From NCBI RefSeq assembly GCF_036226405.1, contig NZ_CP108464.1, positions 1,984,001 to 2,048,000 on the forward strand: a DNA stretch of 64,000 nucleotides, read 5' to 3'. The first letter of the stretch is position 1. Each line of letters opens with the position of its first letter. The notes beneath the pieces were generated by a model. It was not told the origin of the DNA. It saw only the letters and a list, made by a program, of their open reading frames with translations, and did not search any database. The position numbers were made by a program, and so were the translations under genes. The stretch is from Streptomyces sp. NBC_01260. GTDB lineage: Bacteria; Actinomycetota; Actinomycetes; Streptomycetales; Streptomycetaceae. Of this stretch, positions 25,665 through 34,468 are shown piece by piece.

Positions 25665-27286
25665 GCCGCCCCCTCCGTCATCGGGGCTCCTCGCGGGATC
25701 CCGGTCCGCAGCTCCAGCGCCACCGCGATGTCCGAGGCGTCCGGACGGCCGGCGCCCCGCAGATCCGCGACGGTCCACGCCACCCGCAGGACCCGGTCCA
25801 GGCCTCGCGCGGTGAGCAGGCCGCGCTCCATGTCCCGCTCGGCGGCCAGCAGCGCGCCCGGCGCCGCGACCAGCCGGGTCCTCAGCTCATGTCCGGGCAC
25901 CTCGCTGTTGGTGGTCCAGGGGGTACCGGCCAGCCGCTCCGCCGCCCGCACCCGCGCCTCCCGCACCCGGGCCGCCACCGTCGCGGTCGACTCGCCCCGG
26001 CCGCCATGCCCCATCAGATCAGCGCGCTTGACCGGGTCGACGGCAACCCGCAGGTCCACCCGGTCGAGCAACGGACCGGAGAGCCGGGCCTGGTAGCGCC
26101 GGATCGCCGCGGGAGGGCACTCACAGCCGGCCCCGCTCAGCGTGTGCCGCCCGCACGGGCAGGGGTTGGCGGCCAGCATCATCAGGAAGCGGGCGGGCAG
26201 CCGCACCACCCCGGCGCTGCGCGCCACCACCACGTGCCCCGACTCCAGCGGCTGACGCAGCGCGTCCAGCGCCCGTACGGAGAATTCCGGCGCCTCGTCC
26301 AGAAAGAGGATGCCGCGATGGGCCAGCGACACCGCGCCGGGCCGCGGCAGCCCGTTGCCCCCGCCGACCAGCGACTGCATGGTCGCCGAGTGGTGCGGTG
26401 CGCAGTACGGCGCCCGGGAGACCAGGGGTTCGCCCGGCGGCAGGATGCCCGCCACCGAGTGCACCGCGGTCACCTCAAGGGATTCCTGCCTGGTCAGCGG
26501 CGGCAGGATCGCGGGCAGCCGTTCGGCGAGCATGGTCTTGCCCGCGCCCGGCGGTCCGGACAGCAGGAGGTGGTGGCCGCCCGCCGCCGCGACTTCCAGG
26601 GCCTTGCGGGGCCGCTCCTGACCCGCGACGTCCGCGAGGTCCGGCCGGTGTCCCTCGCCCTGCGCCGAGCCCCGGGTGATGCCGGTGCCGATAGCGGCGC
26701 CGGGCACCATGAGACCGGCCAGCATGGTGTCGGGGCGCCCCTGGTCGTGGGGCTCCTGTTCCTCGGGCACCGGTTCGTCGCAGAGCACGGCGATCAGCTG
26801 CCGCAGGCTCCGCACCCCGAGCACGGAGACCCCGGGTACCAGCGCCGCCTCGCCCGCCGTCTGTTCGGGGACGACCACCTGCCGGTATCCGGCCTCCGCC
26901 GCGGCCAGGACGGCGGGCAGTACCCCGCGCACCGGCCGCACCCGGCCGTCGAGCCCCAGCTCCCCGATCATCACGACATCGGCGATCGAAGCGGGGTCGA
27001 TCCGCTCGGCCGCGCCGAGCACCGCACACGCCACGGCGAGATCGAAACCCGAACCGCCCTTGGGGACCGAGGCCGGGGAAAGGCCCACCGTGAGCTTCTT
27101 CTGCGGCCACTCGGCGCCTGAATTGACCACGGCAGCCCTGACCCGGTCGCGGCTCTCCACCAGGCTCTTGTCCGGCAGCCCCACCAGGGTGAACGCCGCC
27201 ACTCCCGCCTCCAGGTCCGCCTGGACCTCCACCACCACGCCCTCGACGCCGACCAGAGCCACCGAGCAGGCACGCGCGAACCCCAT
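25661..27286 (-). CDS. comM: YifB/ComM-type Mg-chelatase-like AAA+ ATPase
   Basis: A 541-residue ATPase with an N-terminal Lon-like domain, Walker A LLLSGPPGAGKT, Walker B GILFLDEAPEF, the Cys cluster NPCPCG...CECPP and the arginine finger region LDRVDLRV. The ComM branch is a branch-migration helicase that helps integrate transformed DNA. It overlaps both neighbours (yraN by one base, dprA by four), forming a conserved three-gene operon. Confidence 0.92.
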   Translation of the reverse strand: MGFARACSVALVGVEGVVVEVQADLEAGVAAFTLVGLPDKSLVESRDRVRAAVVNSGAEWPQKKLTVGLSPASVPKGGSGFDLAVACAVLGAAERIDPASIADVVMIGELGLDGRVRPVRGVLPAVLAAAEAGYRQVVVPEQTAGEAALVPGVSVLGVRSLRQLIAVLCDEPVPEEQEPHDQGRPDTMLAGLMVPGAAIGTGITRGSAQGEGHRPDLADVAGQERPRKALEVAAAGGHHLLLSGPPGAGKTMLAERLPAILPPLTRQESLEVTAVHSVAGILPPGEPLVSRAPYCAPHHSATMQSLVGGGNGLPRPGAVSLAHRGILFLDEAPEFSVRALDALRQPLESGHVVVARSAGVVRLPARFLMMLAANPCPCGRHTLSGAGCECPPAAIRRYQARLSGPLLDRVDLRVAVDPVKRADLMGHGGRGESTATVAARVREARVRAAERLAGTPWTTNSEVPGHELRTRLVAAPGALLAAERDMERGLLTARGLDRVLRVAWTVADLRGAGRPDASDIAVALELRTGIPRGAPMTEGAA

Positions 27287-27645
27287 CAGGCCACCCCCCG
27301 CGCGTGCTCGGCCAGCGGCGCACCGCGCCTGGGCAGCACCACGCCGACCAGGTCGATGCGCACCCCGCCGGGCGGCGGACCGCCGTGCCGGTCCAGCCAG
27401 AGTTCGGCCAGCCGACGCAGACGGTCCGCCTTGGCCGGTGTGACGGCGGCCATCGGGTGCTCGAATCCACCCGCCCTGCGCGTCTTCACCTCACAGATGA
27501 CGAGCGCGTCGCCGTCCAGCGCGACGATGTCGATCTCGCCGGTGCGACAGCGCCAGTTCCGCTCCAGTACGGACATTCCGGCATCGGTCAGCAGCCGCGC
27601 CGCCAGATCCTCGCCGTACCGCCCGAGTGCCCCCCGTGCGTTCAT
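27286..27645 (-). CDS. YraN-family (UPF0102) endonuclease-like protein
   Basis: A 119-residue protein with the restriction-endonuclease-like core of UPF0102: [12 protein letters not shown], then [22 protein letters not shown] with the E/D-ExK catalytic pattern. Its cellular role is unresolved in the family. It is the first gene of the yraN-comM-dprA operon. Confidence 0.88.
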   Translation of the reverse strand: MNARGALGRYGEDLAARLLTDAGMSVLERNWRCRTGEIDIVALDGDALVICEVKTRRAGGFEHPMAAVTPAKADRLRRLAELWLDRHGGPPPGGVRIDLVGVVLPRRGAPLAEHARGVA

Positions 27646-27729
27646 ATCGGCACCACCTCCGGCACCGACTCTGACGCGTCCGCCCGCCGCTAGTGGATCT
27701 TGGTGGACAAGCCGGCGGATGTGGACAAC

Positions 27730-28038
27730 TCAGCCACCCGGAAGCTCGAGATCGCTCTTGTTGAGCTCCTCGATGTTGACGTCCTTGAACGTCAGCACCC
27801 GGACCTGCTTCACGAACCGTGCGGGCCGGTACATGTCCCAGACCCAGGCATCCGCCATGGACACCTCGAAAAACACCTCACCCTGGACCGAGTGCACCTG
27901 CATCTCGTAGTCGTTGGTGAGGTAGAAGCGCCGTTCGGTCTCGATCACATATTTGAACAGACCGACGACATCGCGGTACTCCCGGTAGAGCTTCAGCTCC
28001 ATCTCGGTCTCGTACTTCTCGAGGTCCTCGGCGCTCAT
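27730..28038 (-). CDS. DUF2469 family protein
   Basis: A 102-residue acidic protein, highly conserved across actinobacteria (MSAEDLEKYETEMELKLYRE, YLTNDYEMQVHSVQGEVFFE). The ATG at 28038 has AAGGGG at suitable spacing; an ATG at 28044 is too close. No function is known to me. It lies between yraN and a Nudix gene. Confidence 0.88.
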   Translation of the reverse strand: MSAEDLEKYETEMELKLYREYRDVVGLFKYVIETERRFYLTNDYEMQVHSVQGEVFFEVSMADAWVWDMYRPARFVKQVRVLTFKDVNIEELNKSDLELPGG

Positions 28039-28101
28039 TGACATGTTCCCCTTCAGCCGTGCGTTCCCCCATTGTGCGCCAGGCCCCGGCGCCCCGGACG
28101 C

Positions 28102-28590
28102 TCAGGCGATTTCGGGAGCCAGAACCAACGGCGTACGCGGAGGACCCTCGTCGAGCAGCGTGCGCAGCAGCCCGGCGAGTCTGGTCGGGTACACCGTCTC
28201 ACGCGTCGCCGACAGTTCGGCGGAGGTCCACCACCTCAGACCCGCGACACTGCGCCGTTCAAGCCCGGTCTGCCCGCTGGTGTCCGTCAGGGTCCGCGTC
28301 GTACGGGCGAGGAAGTACCACTCGTCCTGATCCCAGCGCCGGCCGTCGAACGGGAAGGAGCACCACCGCTTCCAGAGAAGCGGGCCCAGTTCGGCATCCC
28401 TGATCCCGGTCTCCTCGGCCAGTTCGCGCAGCGCGGCCTGCTCCCGGGTCTCGTCACCCTCCAGTCCCCCGCCAGGGGTGAACCACCAGGTATTCGCCGG
28501 ATCCTCCGGTTCGAACCCGTGCATCAGCAGAATGCGGTCGTCCGGATCGAGGAGTACCAGGCGGGAGACCTTGCGCGTCTCAGTGGACAC
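28102..28590 (-). CDS. Nudix hydrolase
   Basis: A 162-residue Nudix protein. The box GX5EX7REUXEEXGU reads GGGLEGDETREQAALRELAE then ETG. It starts with GTG at 28590, overlapping the preceding signal peptidase gene by 11 bp, so they are co-transcribed. From memory, the same sipZ-mutT arrangement occurs in S. lividans. The substrate cannot be told from the sequence. Confidence 0.88.
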   Translation of the reverse strand: MSTETRKVSRLVLLDPDDRILLMHGFEPEDPANTWWFTPGGGLEGDETREQAALRELAEETGIRDAELGPLLWKRWCSFPFDGRRWDQDEWYFLARTTRTLTDTSGQTGLERRSVAGLRWWTSAELSATRETVYPTRLAGLLRTLLDEGPPRTPLVLAPEIA

Positions 28591-29335
28591 CGGCAGCCGC
28601 CTTCCCCTGCTTGTTCCGCTTCGACCGGGCGGCGACCGGCCCGTACACGGCACCGGCCAGAATCAGCACCACGCCACCGACCACGGCCCCGAGCTGAAGC
28701 TTGAGCGGACCCGCCGACGACACCCCGCCCGGCAGCGCGGCGAAGGCATGCGGCCGTTCGATCATGCTGCCCAGCGGCCAGGCGACGGCGTCCACCCGGG
28801 CCGTCACGGCACTGCGGGGTACCGAGCCCTGCCCGCGGTCCTCCAGATGGACCCGGGAGTCCAGCGAAACCCGGCGGTCGTCGCCCAGGAGGAAGAGCTG
28901 CCCCTTGGGCACCTCGGCCGTGAAGTCGTTCGCCGAGGCGGGGTCCGGTGTCTGCAGATACGGTTCCTCAACGGGTATGCCGTTGACCGTGAGCCGGCCG
29001 TCCTTCTCGCAGCAGGCGACCTTGTCGCCGCCGATCCCGACGACCCGCTTCACCATCGGCATATCGCCCCACGCCGGATCGGTGAACACCACCACATCGC
29101 CCCGGCGCACCTCGCTGCCGTCCACCCGCTGCGCGAGAACCCGGTCGCCCGCGTTCACCGTCGGGGTCATCGACTCGGTCGGCACCGTGTAAGGCCGGTA
29201 CACCACGGCCGCCCAGGCGAACCCGCCGAGGAAGAGCACACAGCCGACGGCCACCGCCAGCCCCGACAGCATGCTGCCGAGCCGGCCGCGGCCGTCATCC
29301 GTACGTCCTGTTCCACTCATCCCAGCGTCCCCCAT
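28580..29335 (-). CDS. lepB: Type I signal peptidase (SipZ-like)
   Basis: A 251-residue leader peptidase with an N-terminal membrane helix (about 20-42), catalytic Ser in VPTESMTPT, catalytic Lys in MVKRVVGIGGD, box E GDDRRVSLDSR and a second helix near the C-terminus. The two-helix topology marks it as SipZ-like. Starts at 29335 or 29320 are both possible. It is the last and most divergent of five tandem paralogues. Confidence 0.9.
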   Translation of the reverse strand: MGDAGMSGTGRTDDGRGRLGSMLSGLAVAVGCVLFLGGFAWAAVVYRPYTVPTESMTPTVNAGDRVLAQRVDGSEVRRGDVVVFTDPAWGDMPMVKRVVGIGGDKVACCEKDGRLTVNGIPVEEPYLQTPDPASANDFTAEVPKGQLFLLGDDRRVSLDSRVHLEDRGQGSVPRSAVTARVDAVAWPLGSMIERPHAFAALPGGVSSAGPLKLQLGAVVGGVVLILAGAVYGPVAARSKRNKQGKAAAGVH

Positions 29336-29369
29336 CGGAGATCGACAATCGCTGATCCGAGTCGGCACC

Positions 29370-30290
29370 CTACCCGGCGGTACGCCCGCTGGTCAGCCTC
29401 CGCCTGCGCCGGATCACGATCGGCAGCGCACCGGCGATGCCGAGCGCGCCGGGCGCCATCGCCGCCGCGGCACTCATGCCCGGCCGGTCGAAGGTGTCCG
29501 GGACGGGCAGGGTCGTCCAGCGATTGAGCGGCCAGGCCACCACGACGGCCCGGCCCACGACCTCGTCCACCGGCACGAAGCCCTTGTTCGCGTCGCTGGT
29601 GTGATAGCGCGAGTCCGAGGAGTCCTGCCGGTGGTCGCCCATCACCCAGATCTTGCCGTCGGGCACCTTGAACGGCCCGAAGGGCATGTCGTCGCACGGC
29701 GTGCCACCGGGGAAGATGTACGGCTCGTCGAGCGCCTTGCCGTTCACCTCGACCGGGCCGCCCTTCTTGCACGACACGGTGTCACCGCCGACCGCGATCG
29801 TCCGCTTGATCAGGTCCTTCTCCTGCGACGACGGCATCAGCCCGATGAAGCTCAGGAACGTCTGCACCGCGTTCGGCTCAGGGGTCGGCTCCCCGTCCAG
29901 CCAGCCACTCGGATCGTGGAAGACGACGACCTCGCCGCGCTCCGGCTCGGAGCCGAACCACGGGGTCAGCTTGTCGACCAGCACCCGGTCACCCCGCTGA
30001 AGGGTGTTCTGCATCGAATCCGACGGAATGGAGAACGCCTGCACCAGAAACGTCTTGATCAGCAGCGCGAGAACCAGCGCGATACCGATGAGGAGGGGCA
30101 GCTCCTTCCAGAGGGGGCGGGGCTTCTTGACCCGCTTCCCACTCCGGTCCGAGTCGGGCGCGCCCTGCGGCCCGTCCGGCCCCCCCGTCTCTCCAACAGG
30201 GTCGAAGGCGGAGTCAGCAGGCTGCTCGAACCTCTCCGTGGACTGTCCGTGTCCAGCTCGTGCTTCGCCTGCCACGTCGCTCACATTCAT
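29370..30290 (-). CDS. lepB: Type I signal peptidase (array member 4)
   Basis: A 306-residue leader peptidase: acidic N-terminus, helix at about 65-85, catalytic Ser in IPSDSMQNT, catalytic Lys in DLIKRTIAVGGD, box E MGDHRQDSSDSRYH and a C-terminal helix with a basic tail. Residues 60-126 are encoded by 199 bases identical to the next paralogue upstream. It has its own 197-bp upstream gap with a hairpin, so it may carry its own promoter. This is probably the duplicated member of the cluster. Confidence 0.92.
   Translation of the reverse strand: MNVSDVAGEARAGHGQSTERFEQPADSAFDPVGETGGPDGPQGAPDSDRSGKRVKKPRPLWKELPLLIGIALVLALLIKTFLVQAFSIPSDSMQNTLQRGDRVLVDKLTPWFGSEPERGEVVVFHDPSGWLDGEPTPEPNAVQTFLSFIGLMPSSQEKDLIKRTIAVGGDTVSCKKGGPVEVNGKALDEPYIFPGGTPCDDMPFGPFKVPDGKIWVMGDHRQDSSDSRYHTSDANKGFVPVDEVVGRAVVVAWPLNRWTTLPVPDTFDRPGMSAAAAMAPGALGIAGALPIVIRRRRRLTSGRTAG
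29914..30112. repeat. 199-bp block identical to 31035-31233
   Basis: The two blocks match at every base, including silent third positions, at a constant offset of 1,121 bp. They cover the membrane helix and catalytic-Ser region of two neighbouring signal peptidase genes. Sequence on either side diverges. Confidence 0.92.
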
Positions 30291-30487
30291 TCCTCACTCT
30301 GCGCCAACGCCTGCCCACCGGGCCTGCCGATCACAAACCCGCCCCCGTACAACGAGCGGGGGTTCCCCGGAGCTACTGCCCTCTCCGGGCCGGTGAAGTC
30401 GGAGAGCCGGGCACGGCCCACAACGGATGCGCACCCGACGAGCCCCCGTGGAGGGGACGAGGCAGCCCGGCGGGCGACTCCGTACCC

Positions 30488-31396
30488 CTACTCCTGCCGT
30501 GCCGGCACGGCCCTGCTCCGCCTGCGCCAGAGCACCAGGGGCACAGCACCGGCGAAGCCGAGCGCACCCGGCGCCATCGCAACCGCGGCGTTCAGACCCG
30601 GCTGGTCGAAGGTCTTCGGGATCGGCAGGGTCGCCCAGCGGTTGACCGGCCACGCGACCACGATGGCCCGGCCCACCACCTCGTCCGTGGAGACGGTGCC
30701 GCCACCCGGCAGCTCCTGGTGGTAGCGGGAGTCGAGGGAGTTCTGACGGTGGTCGCCCATCACCCAGATACGGCCCTTGGGGACCTTGATCGGGCCGAAC
30801 GGCTCGTCGTTGCAGGCGGTGTTCCCCTTGAAGATGAAGGACTTGTCGTCCAGCGCCTTGCCGTTGACCGTGACCGGGCCGTTCGTCTGGCACTCCACCG
30901 TGTCACCGCCGACCGCGATGACCCGCTTGATCAGGTCCTTCTCCTCGGCCGACGGCATCAGCCCGATGAAGCTCAGGAACTTCTGCACCGCGTTCGGGTT
31001 GGCCGCCGGGGTGTTCTCCAGCCAGCCGCCCGGGTCGTGGAAGACGACGACCTCGCCGCGCTCCGGCTCGGAGCCGAACCACGGGGTCAGCTTGTCGACC
31101 AGCACCCGGTCACCCCGCTGAAGGGTGTTCTGCATCGAATCCGACGGAATGGAGAACGCCTGCACCAGAAACGTCTTGATCAGCAGCGCGAGAACCAGCG
31201 CGATACCGATGAGGAGGGGCAGCTCCTTCCAGAAGGAGCGGGGCTTCTTCCGGGCCGTACTGCCGCTGCTCGGGGAGTCGCCGTCACTCTCCGTCCGGCC
31301 CGCCGTCGTCCCGGTCGGCTCGACGCTCTCCGGAGTGTCCGGCCGGTCCTCGGGTTCGTCGTGTCCGGATCGTGCGCCCACCGCCAAATCCCCCAC
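30488..31396 (-). CDS. lepB: Type I signal peptidase (array member 3)
   Basis: A 302-residue paralogue starting with GTG at 31396. It has catalytic Ser in IPSDSMQNT, catalytic Lys in DLIKRVIAVGGD and box E MGDHRQNSLDSRYH. The C-terminus ends in a helix and an Arg-rich tail. Its first 113 bp overlap the 3' end of the upstream paralogue in another frame. Leader and coding sequence both resemble member 4, which supports a tandem duplication. Confidence 0.92.
   Translation of the reverse strand: MGDLAVGARSGHDEPEDRPDTPESVEPTGTTAGRTESDGDSPSSGSTARKKPRSFWKELPLLIGIALVLALLIKTFLVQAFSIPSDSMQNTLQRGDRVLVDKLTPWFGSEPERGEVVVFHDPGGWLENTPAANPNAVQKFLSFIGLMPSAEEKDLIKRVIAVGGDTVECQTNGPVTVNGKALDDKSFIFKGNTACNDEPFGPIKVPKGRIWVMGDHRQNSLDSRYHQELPGGGTVSTDEVVGRAIVVAWPVNRWATLPIPKTFDQPGLNAAVAMAPGALGFAGAVPLVLWRRRSRAVPARQE
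31035..31233. repeat. 199-bp block identical to 29914-30112
   Basis: Partner of the block in the neighbouring signal peptidase gene; it encodes residues 55-121 of array member 3. Confidence 0.92.
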
Positions 31397-32360
31397 ATCT
31401 GCTCCTTATTCCGTACCACCGCCTGCGCCCTAGCCGGTGCAGGCCAACCACTCCCATAACGAGCGGGAGTTCCGCAGGGGTCGGGAGCCGGATCATTCCG
31501 TTGGGATCCTCGGACACACTATTCGACGGTCCGGGGGCAGCAGCCGTCCCGGCGCGCGCGTCCGGGACCGAGGAGAACACCGAACGTTCCTCCAGCTTCC
31601 CCCAGTGCCCGAAGGGCCAGGCGATCACCACGGCCCGTCCCACTACGGCATCCTCGGAAACCGTGCCGTCGGCCGTCTTGTCCAGGTGGAAACGTGAATC
31701 GGCGGAATTGGAGCGATGGTCGCCCATCACGAAGATTCGTCCGACAGGAACCTTTACCTCGAATTTGATCGTGGAGGGGGGATTGCCGGGAAAGACATAG
31801 GGCTCGTCGACCGCCTGGCCGTTGACCATGAGCCGGCCGTCCTTGTCGCAGCACTTCACCGTGTCGCCGCCGACGGCGACCACCCGCTTGATCAGGTCCT
31901 GTTCGTCGTCGGACGGCAGCAGCCCGATGAAGGTCAGCACCTCCTTCACCTGCTTGATGACGACAGGCGGCTCCTTCGCCGTCACCGGATTCGGCGGCGG
32001 CCAGTCGGAGGGGTTCTTGAACACGACCACATCGCCACGCTGCGGACGGGACCCGAACCACGGCGTCAGTTTGTCCACGAGGACCCGGTCGCCGATCCGG
32101 ATGGTCTGTTCCATGGATCCCGACGGGATCACGAAGGCCTGCACCAGGAACGTCTTCAGGACCAGCGCGATCACCAGTGCGACGGTGATCAGGAGAGGTA
32201 TCTCCTTCACGGCCGATCGGCGCCGCTTCCGCTTCACCTTGCGGGCCAGTTTGCGCCGCTCCGCCCGGGTGGGCAGCGAGCGGGCGGCCGTCGGCCTGCT
32301 GCCGGTGGGCAGCGGCACCCCGGGATCGGCAGCGTCGTGCGGCCGCCCGCGGTTACCCAT
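31284..32360 (-). CDS. lepB: Type I signal peptidase (array member 2)
   Basis: A 358-residue leader peptidase with a basic N-terminus (KLARKVKRKRRRS), helix about 55-75, catalytic Ser in IPSGSMEQT, catalytic Lys in DLIKRVVAVGGD and box E MGDHRSNSADSRFH. The last 75 residues are Gly/Arg-rich and their end overlaps array member 3 by 113 bp. It overlaps array member 1 by eight bases, so the two are coupled. Confidence 0.9.
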   Translation of the reverse strand: MGNRGRPHDAADPGVPLPTGSRPTAARSLPTRAERRKLARKVKRKRRRSAVKEIPLLITVALVIALVLKTFLVQAFVIPSGSMEQTIRIGDRVLVDKLTPWFGSRPQRGDVVVFKNPSDWPPPNPVTAKEPPVVIKQVKEVLTFIGLLPSDDEQDLIKRVVAVGGDTVKCCDKDGRLMVNGQAVDEPYVFPGNPPSTIKFEVKVPVGRIFVMGDHRSNSADSRFHLDKTADGTVSEDAVVGRAVVIAWPFGHWGKLEERSVFSSVPDARAGTAAAPGPSNSVSEDPNGMIRLPTPAELPLVMGVVGLHRLGRRRWYGIRSRCGGFGGGRTIRTRRTRGPAGHSGERRADRDDGGPDGE

Positions 32361-33123
32361 GCGTCGCCCCCGGCGCAGGTACGCCGTCGAAGGCCGCGGT
32401 GCCCGGGAGGGAGTCCAGCCGCCCCAGCGGCCAGCCGATCCAGTCGACCCTGCCGATCACCCTGTCGACGGGCACCATGCCGCCCCCCGGTTCGCCCAGG
32501 TGGTCACGGGAGTCCCGTGAGCGGCTGCGGTGATCGCCCATCATCCAGAGCGTGCCGTCCGGCACGACGATGTCGAACGGGGCCCGGGACGGCGCGTCAC
32601 CCGCGAACAGGTAGTCCTCGTCCAACGGCCGGCCGTTCACCTCGACCCGCCCCCGCTCGTCGCAGCAGACCACCCGATCGCCCCCCACACCCACCACCCG
32701 CTTCACGAAGTCGGTCTCGGCGGGCTCCGCGAGCCCCAGGGATGCCGCCGCGCCGTGCAGCAGCCCGGTCACGGGGTTCTCCTGCGGCGCCTCCCGTACA
32801 AAGGAGCCGGTGCCGTCGAAGACCGCCACGTCGCCGCGCCGGGGTTCGGCGCCGAAACGGTACGCCAGTTTGTTGACCAGCACCCGGTCCCCGACCTGCA
32901 GCGTCGACTCCATCGAGCTGCTGGGAATCAGGAAGGGCTGCACCACGAAAGCGCTGAAGAGCAGCACGAAGACCGAACAGACAGCACCGAGCGCGACGGT
33001 GCGCCGCCATGACATCGCGGCGGCGAAACGGTGCGGGATACGCGAAAAGCGCGACCGCTCCTCCGGCCCCGTAGGGGCTGCGGAGGAGCGGTCGCGCTCC
33101 GTGGTTCTTGCTTCCGTGTCCAT
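32353..33123 (-). CDS. lepB: Type I signal peptidase (SipW-like, array member 1)
   Basis: A 256-residue leader peptidase, promoter-proximal in the array. It has a single N-terminal helix (about 40-62), catalytic Ser in IPSSSMEST, catalytic Lys in DFVKRVVGVGGD and box E MGDHRSRSRDSRDH. There is no C-terminal helix. It lies 45 bp after rplS on the same strand, so it may be read from the ribosomal protein promoter. Confidence 0.92.
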   Translation of the reverse strand: MDTEARTTERDRSSAAPTGPEERSRFSRIPHRFAAAMSWRRTVALGAVCSVFVLLFSAFVVQPFLIPSSSMESTLQVGDRVLVNKLAYRFGAEPRRGDVAVFDGTGSFVREAPQENPVTGLLHGAAASLGLAEPAETDFVKRVVGVGGDRVVCCDERGRVEVNGRPLDEDYLFAGDAPSRAPFDIVVPDGTLWMMGDHRSRSRDSRDHLGEPGGGMVPVDRVIGRVDWIGWPLGRLDSLPGTAAFDGVPAPGATHG

Positions 33124-33168
33124 CGGGGCCAGAGCTTATCCGGCCGTGCTGTGGACCTGGGAGCCAGC

Positions 33169-33519
33169 TCAGCGGTCGCGCTTCTCCTTGATCTTCGCGG
33201 CCTTGCCGCGCAGCTCACGGAGGAAGTACAGCTTGGCGCGACGGACGTCACCGCGGGTGACGAGCTCGATCTTCTCGAAGATCGGGCTGTGCACCGGGAA
33301 GGTGCGCTCGACGCCGACGCTGAAGGAGACCTTGCGGACCGTGAAGGTCTCGCTGATGCCCGCGCCCTGGCGGCGGATGACGATGCCCTTGAACTGCTGG
33401 ATACGGGAGCGGTTGCCCTCGATCACGCGGACGTGAACGTTGACGGTGTCACCGGCGCGGAACGCCGGGAGGTCGGTGCGCAGCGAGGTGGCATTGACGC
33501 CATCGAGCAGGGAAGCCAT
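33169..33519 (-). CDS. rplS: 50S ribosomal protein L19
   Basis: A 116-residue ribosomal protein at the 30S-50S interface. [20 protein letters not shown] and [20 protein letters not shown] are conserved. The ATG at 33519 gives the usual length; a GTG at 33546 would add nine residues. It follows trmD in the conserved rpsP-rimM-trmD-rplS group. Confidence 0.95.
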   Translation of the reverse strand: MASLLDGVNATSLRTDLPAFRAGDTVNVHVRVIEGNRSRIQQFKGIVIRRQGAGISETFTVRKVSFSVGVERTFPVHSPIFEKIELVTRGDVRRAKLYFLRELRGKAAKIKEKRDR

Positions 33520-33646
33520 GTTGTCTGCTTTCTTCGCCGATGCCACAGGTCATCGGCGGGAGAGTGATGAGTTCGGGGTGCTGATCGCGTCGGACGGGCG
33601 TCTTTCCCCCTGTGGCAGGGGCGCGCGCCGGACGTACAGCAGCGGC

Positions 33647-34468
33647 CTATTCTTCCACGGCGTCGGGCCTGCGCCAAAATCGGCCGCCGGGCTCGGGGGA
33701 CCACCCGAGGATCGAGAGCATCTCGCGGTCCTTCTTGTCGAAGCCCGCCGCCTCACAACGCTCGATCAGATCGGGCCTGTTGAGCGCGGTACGACGGAAG
33801 GCCTCGTCCCGGCGCCAGCGGGCGATCCGGCCGTGGTGGCCGCTGAGCAGCACGTCCGGAATGCCCCGGCCGCGCCACTCGGGCGGCTTGGTGTAGACGG
33901 GCCCCTCCAGCAGATCGGCCATCGCGCCGGGGGCGAAGGAGTCGTCCCGGTGCGATTCGGCGTTGCCGAGCACGCCGGGCAGCAGCCGGGCCACCGCCTC
34001 CGTGATCACCAGCACCGCGGCTTCGCCGCCGGCCAGCACGTAGTCGCCGATGGACACCTCGACGACCGGCATCCGGGTGGCGTACTCCTCGGTCACCCGC
34101 CGGTCGATGCCCTCGTAACGGGCCGGGGCGAAGATCAGCCAGGACCGCTCGGACAGCTCGACGGCGAGTTCCTGGGTGAACGGCCGGCCGCTCGGTGTCG
34201 GCACCACGAGCACCGGGGAGTGCGCACCGGCCTCGTAGCCGCCGGCCAGGGTCTCGTCCAGGGCGTCGCCCCACGGCTCGGTCTTCATGACCATGCCGGG
34301 GCCGCCGCCGTAGGGGGTGTCGTCGACCGTGTTGTGGCGGTCGTACGTCCACTCCCGCAGATCGTGCACGTGCACGTCGAGGCGTCCGCGGGCGCGGGCC
34401 TTGCCGACGAGCGAGACGTTCAGCGGTTCGAGGTACTCGGGGAAGATCGTGACGACGTCGAGGCGCAT
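33647..34468 (-). CDS. trmD: tRNA (guanine37-N1)-methyltransferase
   Basis: A 273-residue SPOUT (knotted) methyltransferase that protects against +1 frameshifting. The markers YGGGPGMVM, ARYEGIDRRV and SIGDYVLAGGEAAV are all present. Its ATG overlaps the rimM stop by one base. It stands in the conserved rpsP-khpA-rimM-trmD-rplS order. Confidence 0.96.
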   Translation of the reverse strand: MRLDVVTIFPEYLEPLNVSLVGKARARGRLDVHVHDLREWTYDRHNTVDDTPYGGGPGMVMKTEPWGDALDETLAGGYEAGAHSPVLVVPTPSGRPFTQELAVELSERSWLIFAPARYEGIDRRVTEEYATRMPVVEVSIGDYVLAGGEAAVLVITEAVARLLPGVLGNAESHRDDSFAPGAMADLLEGPVYTKPPEWRGRGIPDVLLSGHHGRIARWRRDEAFRRTALNRPDLIERCEAAGFDKKDREMLSILGWSPEPGGRFWRRPDAVEE

